A DNA stretch of 64,000 bases from Mycobacterium sp. GA-0227b (GCF_001499855.1 NZ_LQIK01000002.1:62001-126000); one strand, 5' to 3'. Positions 39,885 to 52,149 are shown, counted from the stretch's first letter. Notes: generated by a model not told the origin, from the sequence alone. Numbers and translations are program-made.

Positions 39885-40313
39885 ATTGACCGTGAACATA
39901 TAGAGTCGCGACACGTAAGCATTTGGATCAACGGCACGCCGGAAGCGGTCTACGAGTTCGCCGCTGACCCCCGGACGTGGCCGCGGTGGGCTGCGGGACT
40001 CGCAGCGGGTGGCCTTCGCCAGACGGCGGAGGGCTGGGTGGCCGACTCACCGATGGGTGAGGTGACCGTGGAGTTCGCCCCGCCGAATGAGTTCGGCGTG
40101 CTCGACCACGTCGTTCGCCTGCCGACCGGGGAAGCGGTCTACAACCCGATGCGTGTGCAACCCGGCGGTGTCCCGACGGACTCTGACGAATCCCGCTGCG
40201 AGGTGGTGTTCACCGTGCGCCGCCGGCCGGGCATGACCGACGAGGAATTCGACGCCGACGTCTCGGCGGTAGCCGCCGATCTGGCGACGCTGAGGAAGTT
40301 GATCGAAGACTAG
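39885..40313 (+). CDS. SRPBCC-like protein lacking an ordinary start codon
   Basis: The frame is open from 39867 to 40313 and reads IDREHIESRHVSIWINGTP, then EAVYEFAADPRTWPRWAAGL, a typical SRPBCC/polyketide-cyclase beginning, and continues to RKLIED. No ATG, GTG or TTG occurs in frame before GTG 40038, which would delete the first third of the fold. A GTG at 39892 is one base out of frame, and CATAAT (39881-39886) would place a leaderless start there. A one-base loss turning GTGGAA into GTGAA would explain this. ATT 39885 is given as a nominal start. It may be a pseudogene or sequencing error. Confidence 0.55.
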   Translation: MDREHIESRHVSIWINGTPEAVYEFAADPRTWPRWAAGLAAGGLRQTAEGWVADSPMGEVTVEFAPPNEFGVLDHVVRLPTGEAVYNPMRVQPGGVPTDSDESRCEVVFTVRRRPGMTDEEFDADVSAVAADLATLRKLIED

Positions 40314-40540
40314 AGGCGTGTGGAGCAGAGCGCGCTGAACACCATCCAGGTGACCGTGCCGACCGCCGCACCGGCGAGCACTGCGGTGGCCGCGGTAGCG
40401 GTCGCCACGCCGACCACCAGCGCCACCACCGCGCCCAGCGCGAGGGCGATGAGCTTGTATGCCGGCCACGGCACTCCGGCAACGTTCACCTCGCACGCGG
40501 CGCGGGCGGCCGTGGAGCGGAAGTCACCGGCAGTTGTCAT
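40310..40540 (-). CDS. Small two-helix membrane protein
   Basis: A 76-residue protein with two hydrophobic segments (about 28-46 and 47-68: LIALALGAVVALVVGVATA; TAVLAGAAVGTVTWMVFSAL). TATCGT (40547-40552) lies six bases before the ATG on the minus strand, a leaderless arrangement. It overlaps the end of the SRPBCC frame by four bases. Unknown function. Confidence 0.6.
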   Translation of the reverse strand: MTTAGDFRSTAARAACEVNVAGVPWPAYKLIALALGAVVALVVGVATATAATAVLAGAAVGTVTWMVFSALCSTRL

Positions 40541-40546
40541 AGAACC

Positions 40547-40621
40547 ACGATAGCTCGTAATCAATGTTTCGGCCAGCCGAAACACCGGATCAGGTCACCG
40601 GATTTTCGGCCGGTCTAAGCT
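40547..40621. promoter_or_regulatory. Divergent leaderless promoters with an 18-bp inverted repeat
   Basis: The minus-strand -10 box TATCGT (40547-40552) serves the gene at 40540, and the plus-strand box TAAGCT (40616-40621) is six bases from the ATG at 40628. Between them GTTTCGGC-CA-GCCGAAAC (40566-40583) is a perfect inverted repeat with eight-base arms. It sits where a regulator could act on both promoters. No regulator gene is adjacent. Confidence 0.5.
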
Positions 40622-40627
40622 GGTGAG

Positions 40628-41065
40628 ATGCCACTTTCCGGAGATTATGAACCGAGCCCGTGGGATTGGGTGCGCGACCACGCCGACACGATCATGGAGT
40701 CCGGCAGCACCGACGGCGTAGAGATGAAGGGCAAACCCATCATCCTGCTGACCACGATCGGGGCTAAAACGGGCAAGATCCGCAAGACGCCGTTGATGCG
40801 TGTCGAGCACGACGGCCAGTACGCGGTGGTGGCGTCGCTGGGTGGTGCTCCGAAGAACCCCGTCTGGTACCACAACATCAAGGCTCATCCTCGGGTGGAG
40901 TTGCAGGACGGCGCGGTGACCAGGGAATACGAAGCGCGCGAGGTCACCGGTGACGAGAAGGCCCTCTGGTGGAAGCGTGCCGTCGACGCCTGGCCCGACT
41001 ACGCCGAGTATCAGCAGAAGACCGAACGCCAGATCCCGTTGTTCGTGCTGACCCCGATTAACTGA
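40628..41065 (+). CDS. Deazaflavin (F420)-dependent nitroreductase-family protein (Rv1558-like)
   Basis: A 145-residue Ddn/DUF385 split-barrel protein. [30 protein letters not shown] and [20 protein letters not shown] are the family signatures for F420 binding. It probably reduces quinones or nitro-compounds with F420H2, which is inference from Ddn. Its position just before ilvA matches Rv1558. The ATG is six bases from a TAAGCT -10 box. Confidence 0.88.
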   Translation: MPLSGDYEPSPWDWVRDHADTIMESGSTDGVEMKGKPIILLTTIGAKTGKIRKTPLMRVEHDGQYAVVASLGGAPKNPVWYHNIKAHPRVELQDGAVTREYEAREVTGDEKALWWKRAVDAWPDYAEYQQKTERQIPLFVLTPIN

Positions 41066-41094
41066 AAACCGCAGGTTGGTGGCACCATTGACCG

Positions 41095-42375
41095 GTGTCC
41101 GCTGAACTGAGCCAGAGCCGGAGAATGTCGCCGCTGACCGCGGCCGACGTCGATGAGGCTGCTCAGCGAATTTCGGGCGTGGTGCTGCGCAGCCCACTGC
41201 AGACCAGCGACCGGCTCTCGGACGCCACCGGCGCGACCGTGTATCTCAAGCGCGAGGACCTGCAGCCGGTGCGGTCGTACAAGTTGCGCGGCGCGCACAA
41301 CCTGCTGATGCAGTTGTCCGCCGATGAACTGGCCGCCGGTGTGGTGTGCTCGTCGGCAGGCAACCACGCGCAGGGCTTCGCGATGGCCTGCCGGTCCATG
41401 GCGGTCCGCGGCCGCGTGTACGTGCCCCGCAAGACGCCCAAGCAGAAGCTCGACCGCATTCGGTTCCACGGCCGCGAGTTCATCGAGTTGATCGTCGTCG
41501 GCAGGACGTACGACGAGGCCGCGGCCGCCGCGTTGGCGGATGTCGCCCGCACCGGTGCGACGCTGGTGCCGCCCTACGACGACCTGCGCACGATGGCCGG
41601 CCAGGGCACGATCGCCGCCGAGATCCTCGACCAACTCGACGAGGAACCGGATCTGGTGGTCGTTCCGGTCGGCGGCGGCGGATGCATCTCGGGTATCACC
41701 ACGTACCTGGGCGAGCGGACGAGTCGCACCTCCGTGCTCGGCGTGGAACCGGCGGGCGCGGCGGCGATGATCGCGGCGCTGGCCGCCGGCGAACCGGTCA
41801 CCTTGGACCATGTCGACCAGTTCGTCGACGGGGCGGCGGTGAACCGCGCCGGAGCGTTGCCGTACGCGGTGCTGGCGGCGGCGGGCGACATGGTCTCGAT
41901 GACCACGGTTGACGAGGGCGCGGTGTGCACCGCAATGCTCGACCTGTACCAGAACGAGGGCATCATCGCCGAGCCCGCGGGCGCGTTGTCGGTGGCCGCA
42001 TTGATGGAGACCGACATCGAGCCGGATTCGACTGTGGTGTGCGTGATCTCGGGCGGCAACAACGACGTTTCGCGGTACGGCGAGGTGCTCGAGCGCGCGC
42101 TGGTGCACCTCGGGCTCAAGCACTACTTCCTCGTGGACTTCCCGCAGGAGCCCGGGGCGCTGCGCCGCTTCCTGGATCAGGTTCTCGGCCCGAACGACGA
42201 CATCACGTTGTTCGAGTACGTCAAGCGAAACAACCGCGAGACCGGAGAGGCGCTGGTCGGTATCGAGCTCGGGTCGGCACCGGACCTCGAAGGTCTGCTC
42301 GAGCGGATGCACGCCTCGGAGATCCACGTCGAGGCGCTGGAGCCGGACTCGCCGGCCTACCGCTACCTGCTCTGA
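41095..42375 (+). CDS. ilvA: Threonine ammonia-lyase (biosynthetic threonine deaminase)
   Basis: PLP enzyme that converts threonine to 2-oxobutanoate, the first step of isoleucine synthesis. 426 residues. The PLP lysine is Lys63 in SYKLRGA, the phosphate-binding loop is VGGGGCISG, and SSAGNHAQG precedes it. The C-terminal ACT-like regulatory domain (about 330-426, HYFLVDFPQEPGALRRFL) is single and short, as in mycobacterial IlvA, and should mediate isoleucine feedback. Start is GTG. The 3' end overlaps the convergent treZ end by 13 bases. Confidence 0.93.
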   Translation: MSAELSQSRRMSPLTAADVDEAAQRISGVVLRSPLQTSDRLSDATGATVYLKREDLQPVRSYKLRGAHNLLMQLSADELAAGVVCSSAGNHAQGFAMACRSMAVRGRVYVPRKTPKQKLDRIRFHGREFIELIVVGRTYDEAAAAALADVARTGATLVPPYDDLRTMAGQGTIAAEILDQLDEEPDLVVVPVGGGGCISGITTYLGERTSRTSVLGVEPAGAAAMIAALAAGEPVTLDHVDQFVDGAAVNRAGALPYAVLAAAGDMVSMTTVDEGAVCTAMLDLYQNEGIIAEPAGALSVAALMETDIEPDSTVVCVISGGNNDVSRYGEVLERALVHLGLKHYFLVDFPQEPGALRRFLDQVLGPNDDITLFEYVKRNNRETGEALVGIELGSAPDLEGLLERMHASEIHVEALEPDSPAYRYLL

Positions 42376-44141
42376 GTGGGCGAGGACTTGACGACGGCGA
42401 ACGAATGCCCCTCGAGCCGTGTGCTTTCGGCCTCGACCGCGGGATCGCCCCAGGCCAAAACCACCTCGCCGGTGACCGGCACCTCGACGGAATCGCCACC
42501 CAGGTTGCAGGCAATGGCATATGCGCCGCGGTGCATCACGATCCAGCGTGCGCCTTCGTCGTAGTCGATCCGCAGGTTCGCCAACCACGGATCGGCGAAA
42601 TCAACTTCTCTGTGCCGCAACGCGATCAGCCCGCGGTACACCCGCAGCAGTCGAGCGTGATCATCGTCGTCGATCTCATCCCAGTTCAGCTTTGAGCGAA
42701 GAAAGGTTTCGGGGTCTTGGGGGTCGGGGATCTCGTCGGCATCCCAGCCGTGCTCGGCGAACTCGCGCTTGCGTCCTTCGGCGGTGGCCCGCGCCAGTTC
42801 CGGCTCCGGATGCGAGCTGAAGAACTGGAACGGCGACGACGAGCCCCACTCCTCACCCATGAAAAGCATTGCTGTATAGGGAGATCCGACGGCCAACGCC
42901 GCCTTGACGGCCAATTGGCCGGACGTCAGGTTCTGTGACGGGCGGTCGCCCGTCGCGCGGTTGCCCACCTGGTCGTGGGTGAGGGTGTAAGCCAGCAGGC
43001 GGGTGGCCGGAATCGTGGCGGTGTCCAACGGCCGGCCGTGCCTGCGGTGGCGGAACGAGGAGTACGTGCCCGCGTGGTAGTAGCCGTGTTTCAGCGTGGT
43101 GGCCAGCGCCTCCAGCGTACCGAAATCGTGGTAGTAGCCCTGCCGTTCACCCGACACCGCGGAATGGATCGCGTGGTGGATGTCGTCGTCCCACTGCGCG
43201 GTCATCCCGAGGCCCCCTCGATCGCGCGGCGTGATGAGCCGCGGATCATTGAGGTCGCTCTCGGCGATCAGCGACAGTGGCCGACCCAACCTTCCTGCGA
43301 GAGCATCGGTTTCGGCCGACAGCTCTTCGAGGATGTGGATCGCCGTCGTGTCCACCAGCGCGTGCACCGCATCCAAGCGCAGGCCGTCTGCGTGGAAGTC
43401 GCGCATCCAACGTAACGCGCAGTCGATGATGTAACGACGCACCTCGTCGGCGCCGGCGTCGGCGATGTTGATCGACTCGCCCCACGGATTGCTGCCCGAG
43501 GACAGGTACGGCCCGAACCGCGGCAGATAGTTACCCGATGGGCCCAGGTGGTTGAACACCGCGTCGATCAGCACGCCAAGCCCGCGCCGATGGCAGGCGT
43601 TGACCAGCCGTACCAGGGCGTCCGGCCCGCCGTAGGGTTCGTGCACCGCGTACCAGAGCACACCGTCATAGCCCCAGCCGTGGGTGCCGCCGAACGCGTT
43701 CACCGGCATCAACTCGACGAAGTCGACGCCGAGATCCACCAGGTAGTCCAGCTTTTCGATCGCGGAGTCGAACGTCCCCTCGCGCGTGAAGGTACCGACG
43801 TGCAGTTCATAGATCACCTGGCCCTCGATCGAGCGGCCCGGCCACTCCTCGTCGGTCCACGCGTCGGGCGCCGGCTGCCACAGTTGTGATCGGGCGTGCA
43901 CGCCGTCGGGCTGGCGCGGCGAGCGCGGATCGGGAAGCACGGTCGGGTCCTGGACATCAAGCTGGTCGAGCACGAAGCCGTAGCGCGCGTCGGGCCTGGC
44001 CTCGACCGCTGCGCGCCACCACCCGTCGCCGGAACGGGTCATGTCGTGCAGTGTGCCGTCGACGTCCAGCCGTACCTGCTGCGGCAGCGGCGCCCACACA
44101 CTGAACGCCGTCGGCCGAGCCGACGATCCGGTCTCAGCCAT
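42363..44141 (-). CDS. treZ: Maltooligosyltrehalose trehalohydrolase TreZ
   Basis: GH13 enzyme that releases trehalose from maltooligosyltrehalose, the last step of the TreX/TreY/TreZ route from glycogen. 592 residues. It has an N-terminal CBM48-like domain (FSVWAPLPQQVRLDVDG) and a GH13 barrel with IDAVFNHLGPSG, GLRLDAVHALVD (nucleophile Asp), LIAESDLNDPR (acid/base Glu) and YTLTHDQVGNR. It is the last gene of the operon; its start overlaps the treY end by eight bases. Confidence 0.95.
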   Translation of the reverse strand: MAETGSSARPTAFSVWAPLPQQVRLDVDGTLHDMTRSGDGWWRAAVEARPDARYGFVLDQLDVQDPTVLPDPRSPRQPDGVHARSQLWQPAPDAWTDEEWPGRSIEGQVIYELHVGTFTREGTFDSAIEKLDYLVDLGVDFVELMPVNAFGGTHGWGYDGVLWYAVHEPYGGPDALVRLVNACHRRGLGVLIDAVFNHLGPSGNYLPRFGPYLSSGSNPWGESINIADAGADEVRRYIIDCALRWMRDFHADGLRLDAVHALVDTTAIHILEELSAETDALAGRLGRPLSLIAESDLNDPRLITPRDRGGLGMTAQWDDDIHHAIHSAVSGERQGYYHDFGTLEALATTLKHGYYHAGTYSSFRHRRHGRPLDTATIPATRLLAYTLTHDQVGNRATGDRPSQNLTSGQLAVKAALAVGSPYTAMLFMGEEWGSSSPFQFFSSHPEPELARATAEGRKREFAEHGWDADEIPDPQDPETFLRSKLNWDEIDDDDHARLLRVYRGLIALRHREVDFADPWLANLRIDYDEGARWIVMHRGAYAIACNLGGDSVEVPVTGEVVLAWGDPAVEAESTRLEGHSFAVVKSSPTQSR

Positions 44142-46455
44142 CGGCGCGCTCCAGCAGTGCGACCGGCAGCTCAGTGAACAACTCCGCGGCCTGCACTCGG
44201 CCGCTGTGCCGGCGGCCGCTGATCCGGTCGGTCCACTCGCCCGGCGGCAAGGCCAACGAGGTGTCGCCCCAACCCGTTTCGGACAGTCGAACCGAATGCC
44301 GGGTGACCGCGGTCAGCACCTCGTCGCCACGCCGGAAGGCCAAGAGGTGCTCGGCCGCGGCGCCGTCGGCCAGCATCGGGGTGTAGCCGCCACCGCAGAA
44401 GGTGGTCGGCCGGTCCCGTCGCACCGCCAGCGCCGCCGCGACGACCCGCAGCTTCGGATGGCGCGTCGCGCTCAGCGCATCACGGCGCGCCGCGTAGTCG
44501 ACGGGCCTGCGGTTGTCCGGATCGACGAGGCTGTCCTCCCATAGTTCGGTGCCCTGGTAGATGTCGGGAACGCCGGGCACGGTGAGTGCCAGCAGCTTCT
44601 GGCCGAGCGCGTCGCTGCGGGCATGCAGGTCCAGCCGGTCCACCAGCGACGTCATCTCGGCGGCGACGGGACCGTCGAGCACGGCGTCGAGCCATGTATG
44701 CACCGCTGTCTCGAAGTCGTCGTCCGGGTCGTTCCAGGTGGTGTGCACCGCGGCTTCGCGGATCGCCTTCTCGGCGTAGGCATGTATCCGCCGGCGTAGT
44801 TCGTCGGTGATCTCGCCGTCGACGGGCCACACGCCGAAAAGGTTCTGCCAGAGGAAAAGTCCGGTGCCCGCATCCGGCGGCGGGGCGGTCAACGTCCACT
44901 TGCCGATGAGCTCCGCCCACAGCGACGGCACCTGCGAAAGGAGCCCGATGCGCGCGCGCACGTCTTCACCGCGCTTGGTGTCGTGGGTGGTCAGCGCGAC
45001 CATGGCGGTCGGCCACATTTGGTCGCGCACCGCGGCTCGCTGGTGGAACTCCGCGACGCTGACGCCGAAGTGGTGTGGTTCGGCACCGACTTCGTTGAGC
45101 GAGACGAGCCGCGCGTCACGGTAGAACAGGCAGTCCTCCATCGATTTCGCGGTCGCCGCGCCGCACAGCTGCTGCAAGCGCACCTCGGTTTCCGTGCTCA
45201 CCGCCAGTGCCGCCGCGATCACCGACAGCGGCCGTGCCAGATCTGGTTCGGCCGAGGCTGTTTCGGCGAGTGCACTGGGCAGCACACCGGACAGCGACCG
45301 GTAGTCGGATCGGTAGACCGCGATGCGGCTGAGCAGTGCCGCGATCGCGGCGGGCAGATCGTCGTGGTCGGTGCCGGTGGCGGCGACGATCGTGCGGCGC
45401 AGCCGGGCCAGTTCGCTGCGTAGGGTGTCGGTCACCGCGTGGGCCTTCAGCTTTCGCGCCAGTGCGGGCATGTCGTCGTAGGACTCGCCGGTGGAGTCGA
45501 ACAGGTCGGTCAGGGCTTGCTCGCCCGTGGAATCGAGAAACACCCCGCCGATCTCTCGCATCGCGTCATACCCGGTGGTGCCGTCGACGGGGAGGGTCGG
45601 TTCCAGCGGCTCGTCGGCGGCGAGGATCTTCTCGATGACGATCCAGGCTTCCGGCCCGGTGAGCTCCCGCAGCCACGTGAGATAGCCGGCCGGGTTCGAC
45701 AGCCCGTCGGGGTGGTCGATGCGGATCCCGTCGACCAGCCCCTCGTCGAACCAGCGCTTCACCTCGGCGTGGGTGGCGTCGAAGACGGCACGGTCCTCCT
45801 GGCGCAGGCCGGCCAGCGATGTGATCGAGAAGAACCGGCGGTAGCCGCAGATCCCGGATAATCTCCCCGTCGCTTCGCTCGCACCGGCGCGCCAGCCGAT
45901 CAGGTGGTAGTGCTGGCGGTCGTGCACCTGCGGGCCGGTGCCGTCACCGGTGCCCGGGGCGATCGGGTAGACGAGTTCACCGAGGCGCAGCACCGGTTCG
46001 TCCCCGCTGTCGTCGACCACGAGATCGCTTGCGTCGTCGTCGGAGCCCAGCACCGGCAGCACGACGCGCCCACCGTCGAGATCCCAGTCGATATCAAAAA
46101 AGGAGGAGAACGACGAATCCCGGCCGTGCTTGAGCACGTCCCACCACCACGGGTTCTGTCGCGGTTTCTCCACCCCCACGTGGTTGGGCACGATGTCAAC
46201 AATCAAGCCAATGTTCCGTTTGCGAGCCGCTCGCGACAACCGCGAAAACCCCTCGGCGCCCCCGAGTTCGGCCGACACCGTGGTGGGGTCGGTGACGTCG
46301 TAGCCGTGCGTGGAGCCGGTCGCGGCGGTGAGGATCGGCGATAGATACAGGTGCGACACTCCCAGCGCCGAAAAGTAATCGAGCAAGTTCTCGGCGTCGG
46401 CGAAAGTGAAGGCGTCACCGCGCATCTGGAGGCGGTATGTCGACGTAACCGGCAT
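44134..46455 (-). CDS. treY: Maltooligosyltrehalose synthase TreY
   Basis: GH13 enzyme that isomerises the reducing-end alpha-1,4 bond of maltodextrins to an alpha-1,1 bond. About 773 residues. It begins STYRLQMRGDAFTFADAENLLDYFSALGVSHLYLSPIL and keeps IVDIVPNHVGV, GIRIDHPDGLSNP and IVIEKILA motifs. ATG 46455 is reported; TTG 46470, which overlaps the treX stop as TTGA, would add five residues and is also possible. The gene is coupled to treX and treZ. Confidence 0.94.
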   Translation of the reverse strand: MPVTSTYRLQMRGDAFTFADAENLLDYFSALGVSHLYLSPILTAATGSTHGYDVTDPTTVSAELGGAEGFSRLSRAARKRNIGLIVDIVPNHVGVEKPRQNPWWWDVLKHGRDSSFSSFFDIDWDLDGGRVVLPVLGSDDDASDLVVDDSGDEPVLRLGELVYPIAPGTGDGTGPQVHDRQHYHLIGWRAGASEATGRLSGICGYRRFFSITSLAGLRQEDRAVFDATHAEVKRWFDEGLVDGIRIDHPDGLSNPAGYLTWLRELTGPEAWIVIEKILAADEPLEPTLPVDGTTGYDAMREIGGVFLDSTGEQALTDLFDSTGESYDDMPALARKLKAHAVTDTLRSELARLRRTIVAATGTDHDDLPAAIAALLSRIAVYRSDYRSLSGVLPSALAETASAEPDLARPLSVIAAALAVSTETEVRLQQLCGAATAKSMEDCLFYRDARLVSLNEVGAEPHHFGVSVAEFHQRAAVRDQMWPTAMVALTTHDTKRGEDVRARIGLLSQVPSLWAELIGKWTLTAPPPDAGTGLFLWQNLFGVWPVDGEITDELRRRIHAYAEKAIREAAVHTTWNDPDDDFETAVHTWLDAVLDGPVAAEMTSLVDRLDLHARSDALGQKLLALTVPGVPDIYQGTELWEDSLVDPDNRRPVDYAARRDALSATRHPKLRVVAAALAVRRDRPTTFCGGGYTPMLADGAAAEHLLAFRRGDEVLTAVTRHSVRLSETGWGDTSLALPPGEWTDRISGRRHSGRVQAAELFTELPVALLERADG

Positions 46456-46466
46456 GATCGAGAAAC

Positions 46467-48643
<2,177 letters not shown>

Positions 48644-48644
<1 letters not shown>

Positions 48645-50821
48645 CAGCCGGCCCACCAACCGGTGATGGCGGCGATCTGGCGGCCCAGCTCCGGGGCCAT
48701 CGTGCGCATATACGTCTTCGAGATGTGGTGAGCGTCGTGGTATAGCAACACGTTTCCCTCCACCGCCCGGCAGATGTCCTTGCGGCACACCGCGTTACTC
48801 ATGTCGAGTGGCTTGAGCAACGGGAACCGTTCGACGAAATCGAGTGTGGGATTGTATTCCGACAGTACGTCGGAACGTTTCGTTCCGCAGGAGATGGCGT
48901 CGCCGCCGTCGGCAAGACAGTCGGCGGCGAAGAACGGCTCCCCGTTGCGAACCAGCCATGGCGTGTCGCGCATGGCGAGGATCGGAATGTTGTTGTCGGA
49001 CAACTCCTGCCAGATGCCGATATACGTGCCGGGCATCACATCGCCGGCTCTGATGTTCCACGGCCGTGTCGAGGTGGTGAAGACGTAGTCCGGCCGGTCG
49101 GCGACCAGCTTGGCCATCACGCGCTCGTTCCACTCATGGCACTTCGGGTACGGGCGGTTGTCGCCCATCACCAGCGGAACCTTCTCCGTCGTCAGCGGGC
49201 ACCCCATCTTCAGGTAGGTGACCACCTTGAAGTGGTGTCTCTTGCCCAGGAGGTCCAGCGCGGTGATCCAGTGCTCGGCGTGCGAACCGCCCGCCAGTGC
49301 GATGGTGCGCCTGGCGTTCTTATCGCCGTATGCGCAGTTGATCACGTCGACGTTGTCGAAGTCGCTGATGCACCCGTCTTCGGTAGTCTGCGGCAGGTCG
49401 TTCTTGGCCTCGAGCACCGTCGGGCGCATCGGCAGTTTCGGCACCTTCGCCTTCGCCAGTAACGCCGCGGCGCCCGGATAATCCTGCGATGAAAGGCCAA
49501 GGAGCTCTTCGCCATTCGTGCGCTGGATGAGTACATGCTCGCGCCAGCCGAACGACGTCACGGTCAGCGCCACACCCAACAACGCGACCACGGAGCCCAG
49601 CACCACCGTCGGCCTGCGGCGCCGACTCCTCGATTGCGCGACAGCGGATGAAGCCCCCGTGGACCGGTATCGCAGCGGGTTCTCGACGTACTTGGTGGTG
49701 AGCCACGCCAACGCTCCGGAAACCAGCAGCACCACCGCGCCCTCGACGAAGGTCGCGCGGCTGTGTCCGCTGTAGGACAGCCAGAAGATCAGCAGCGGCC
49801 AGTGCCAGAGGTATAGCGAGTACGCCATCGCGCCCAGCGACACGAACGGCGCCGTCGCCAGCAGGCGGTTGGGCAGCGGCATCCGCCCCGCGGTGTGCGG
49901 GTCGGCCACCCGGTTCGCTGCGGACAGGATGAACAGCATGGTGGCGCCGACCGGAACCAGCGTCCACGGGCCGGGGAACTCCTTGACGCCGTCGATCAAT
50001 GCGCCGCACGCCAGGATCGCCGCCAGCGCGATGACCGCGGCCGTCGTCCGTAGCCACATCGGCCAGCGCAGGTGCGATACGAGCGCGCCGACCAGGGCGC
50101 CGAGCAGTAGCTCCCAGGCTCTGGCGAAGCTGTTGTAGTACGCGGTGGCCTGGTCGGCGTTGTGCGCGAAGATCGCGTAGACGAACGACGCCACGGTCAG
50201 CACGCCGAGCAACGTCAGGAATGCCGGCCGCATGTGCCGACGAAAGACCCGCCGAAACAGCAAGGCGGACAAGAAGATCACCGCGAGGAATGCGATGTAG
50301 AACTGGCCCTGCACCGACATCGACCAGATGTGTTGCAGCGGGCTGACCGCCTCACCTGCTCGCAGGTAATTCGATGCGGAGTTCGCCAGCTCCCAGTTCT
50401 GGAAGTAGCCGAGGCTGGCCAGGCTCTGATCTGCGAACGTCTCCCAGCGGGTCTGCGGCTGGATCAGGATGGTCAGCACCGCCGAAGCCGCCAGCACCAC
50501 CACCAGCGCGGGCAACAGCCGGCGGACCAGCCGGGTCACCTCCGGAACGGGCCACAGCGAGGCGCCCGGCGTCATCGCGGTGCGCAGCAGTCGCCCCCCG
50601 AAGAAGAAGCCCGACAGCGCAAGGAACACATCGACCCCGCCGGAAACGCGACCGAACCACACATGGAAGACCGCGACGAGCGCGATCGCGATGCCGCGCA
50701 GCCCGTCGAGATCGTGCCGGTATGACGACGATGCGCGGGCACCGCTCGAAGTTTTCCCGGCACGCGACGAGGGGCCCGGGTAAGCGACGGGCGCCGGCCG
50801 GGGAGGGGCGAGGGTCATCAT
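48644..50821 (-). CDS. Acyltransferase-3/SGNH two-domain membrane protein (Rv1565c-like)
   Basis: A 725-residue OatA-type protein. The N-terminal half is an acyltransferase-3 domain with ten to eleven membrane helices, beginning [21 protein letters not shown] (catalytic His in the first helix region) and continuing to [14 protein letters not shown]. The C-terminal half is an extracytoplasmic SGNH esterase/transferase-like domain with [11 protein letters not shown] (block I Ser) and LYHDAHHIS (block V Asp-His). Such proteins O-acylate peptidoglycan or glycans at the cell surface. It is the first gene of the treXYZ operon, matching Rv1565c. The true acceptor is unknown. Confidence 0.88.
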
Positions 50822-50831
50822 GGTCGACGGA

Positions 50832-50837
50832 TAATCT
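50832..50837 (+). promoter_or_regulatory. -10 box for bioA
   Basis: TAATCT lies seven bases before the GTG at 50845 in the short divergent gap with the acyltransferase gene. It predicts a leaderless bioA transcript. No TGAAC-N3-GTTCA BioQ site is present here, unlike upstream of bioF and bioB. Confidence 0.5.
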
Positions 50838-50844
50838 ACCGAAG

Positions 50845-52149
50845 GTGCCAGCCATGACGCCCGCCGAGATCAGCGCGGTCGACGCCGCCCACGTCTGGCA
50901 TCCCTACAGCACGATCGGCGCCGGAGCGCTGGCTCCGGTGGTCGCGGTGGGTGCTCGCGGGGCATGGCTGACACTGCACCACGACGGTCGCGAGCTGCAG
51001 GTTCTCGACGCGATGGCGTCGTGGTGGACCGCTATACACGGGCACGGTCATCCGGTGCTCGACGCGGCGATCACGAGTCAAGTCGAAACCATGAATCACG
51101 TCATGTTCGGCGGGTTGACGCACGAACCGGCCGCGCGGCTCGCGCAGTTGCTCGTCGAGATCACCCCCGAGGGGCTGGACACCGTGTTCTTCAGCGATTC
51201 GGGCTCGGTCTCGGTGGAAGTGGCCGTCAAGATGGCGCTGCAGTACTGGCGCAGCCTGGGCCGGGGCGCCAAGCACCGGCTGATGACGTGGCGCGGCGGC
51301 TACCACGGCGACACGTTCACCCCGATGAGCGTGTGCGACCCGGACGGCGGGATGCACGAGCTGTGGGCCGGCGAAAACTCAGTGCTGGCCCGCCAGGTGT
51401 TCGCGCCGCCGGTGCCGCGCGACTACGACGCCGCCTACGTTTCGGTGTTCGAGAGCCAGCTGGCCGATCACGCCGACGAACTGGCCGCGGTGATCGTCGA
51501 GCCGGTGGTGCAGGGCGCGGGCGGGATGCGGTTCCACGACCCGCGGTATCTCGCCGATCTGCGGGACATCTGCTCCCGCCACGAGGTGCTGCTGATCTTC
51601 GACGAGATCGCGACCGGTTTCGGCCGCACGGGCGAACTCTTCGCCGCCGACCACGCAGCCGTCAGCCCGGACATCATGTGTGTCGGCAAGGCGCTCACCG
51701 GCGGCTATATCACGCTGGCCGCGACCCTGTGCTCGCGCGAGATCGCGAACACCATCAGCACCCACGAGCCCGGCGCGCTGATGCACGGGCCGACGTTCAT
51801 GGCCAACGCGCTGGCGTGCGCGGTCGGTGTGGCCTCGGTCGAGGTGCTGCTCGGGCAGGACTGGCGGTCGTCGGTGCGGGGCATCTCGCAAGGTCTGCAT
51901 GATGGGCTGTCGGCCGCCGCGACGCTGCCGGGTGTGGCCGACGTGCGGGTGCTCGGCGCGATCGGGGTGATCGAGATGGAGCGGCCGGTGGACCTGGCGG
52001 TGGCCACGCCCGCGGCGCTCGAGCACGGCATCTGGCTGCGGCCGTTCCGCAATCTCGTCTACGCGATGCCGCCGTATATCTGCACACCCGACGAGATCGG
52101 CCAGATCAGCTCAGGCATGGTCGCGGTCGCTCGGGCCTTGACGGGTTGA
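50845..52149 (+). CDS. bioA: Adenosylmethionine-8-amino-7-oxononanoate aminotransferase BioA
   Basis: PLP enzyme that uses S-adenosylmethionine as amino donor to make 7,8-diaminopelargonate from KAPA in biotin synthesis. 434 residues (437 in M. tuberculosis). The PLP lysine is Lys282 in [29 protein letters not shown] and [12 protein letters not shown] are family signatures. GTG 50845 is chosen from the leaderless promoter; the ATG at 50854 would shorten it by three residues. The next bio gene, bioF, is 167 bp downstream with its own promoter. Confidence 0.95.
   Translation: MPAMTPAEISAVDAAHVWHPYSTIGAGALAPVVAVGARGAWLTLHHDGRELQVLDAMASWWTAIHGHGHPVLDAAITSQVETMNHVMFGGLTHEPAARLAQLLVEITPEGLDTVFFSDSGSVSVEVAVKMALQYWRSLGRGAKHRLMTWRGGYHGDTFTPMSVCDPDGGMHELWAGENSVLARQVFAPPVPRDYDAAYVSVFESQLADHADELAAVIVEPVVQGAGGMRFHDPRYLADLRDICSRHEVLLIFDEIATGFGRTGELFAADHAAVSPDIMCVGKALTGGYITLAATLCSREIANTISTHEPGALMHGPTFMANALACAVGVASVEVLLGQDWRSSVRGISQGLHDGLSAAATLPGVADVRVLGAIGVIEMERPVDLAVATPAALEHGIWLRPFRNLVYAMPPYICTPDEIGQISSGMVAVARALTG

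Noticed and set aside
33654..42375. Horizontally acquired island around the two-component, sulP and small-protein genes
   Set aside because: Apart from the AT-rich intergenic pieces, codon use looks like the rest of the window, and I find no integrase, transposase, tRNA or flanking direct repeats.
50374..50844. N-terminal extension of BioA across the acyltransferase start
   Set aside because: The translation is arginine/proline-rich and antisense to the acyltransferase; the recognisable BioA sequence begins with the leaderless GTG at 50845.
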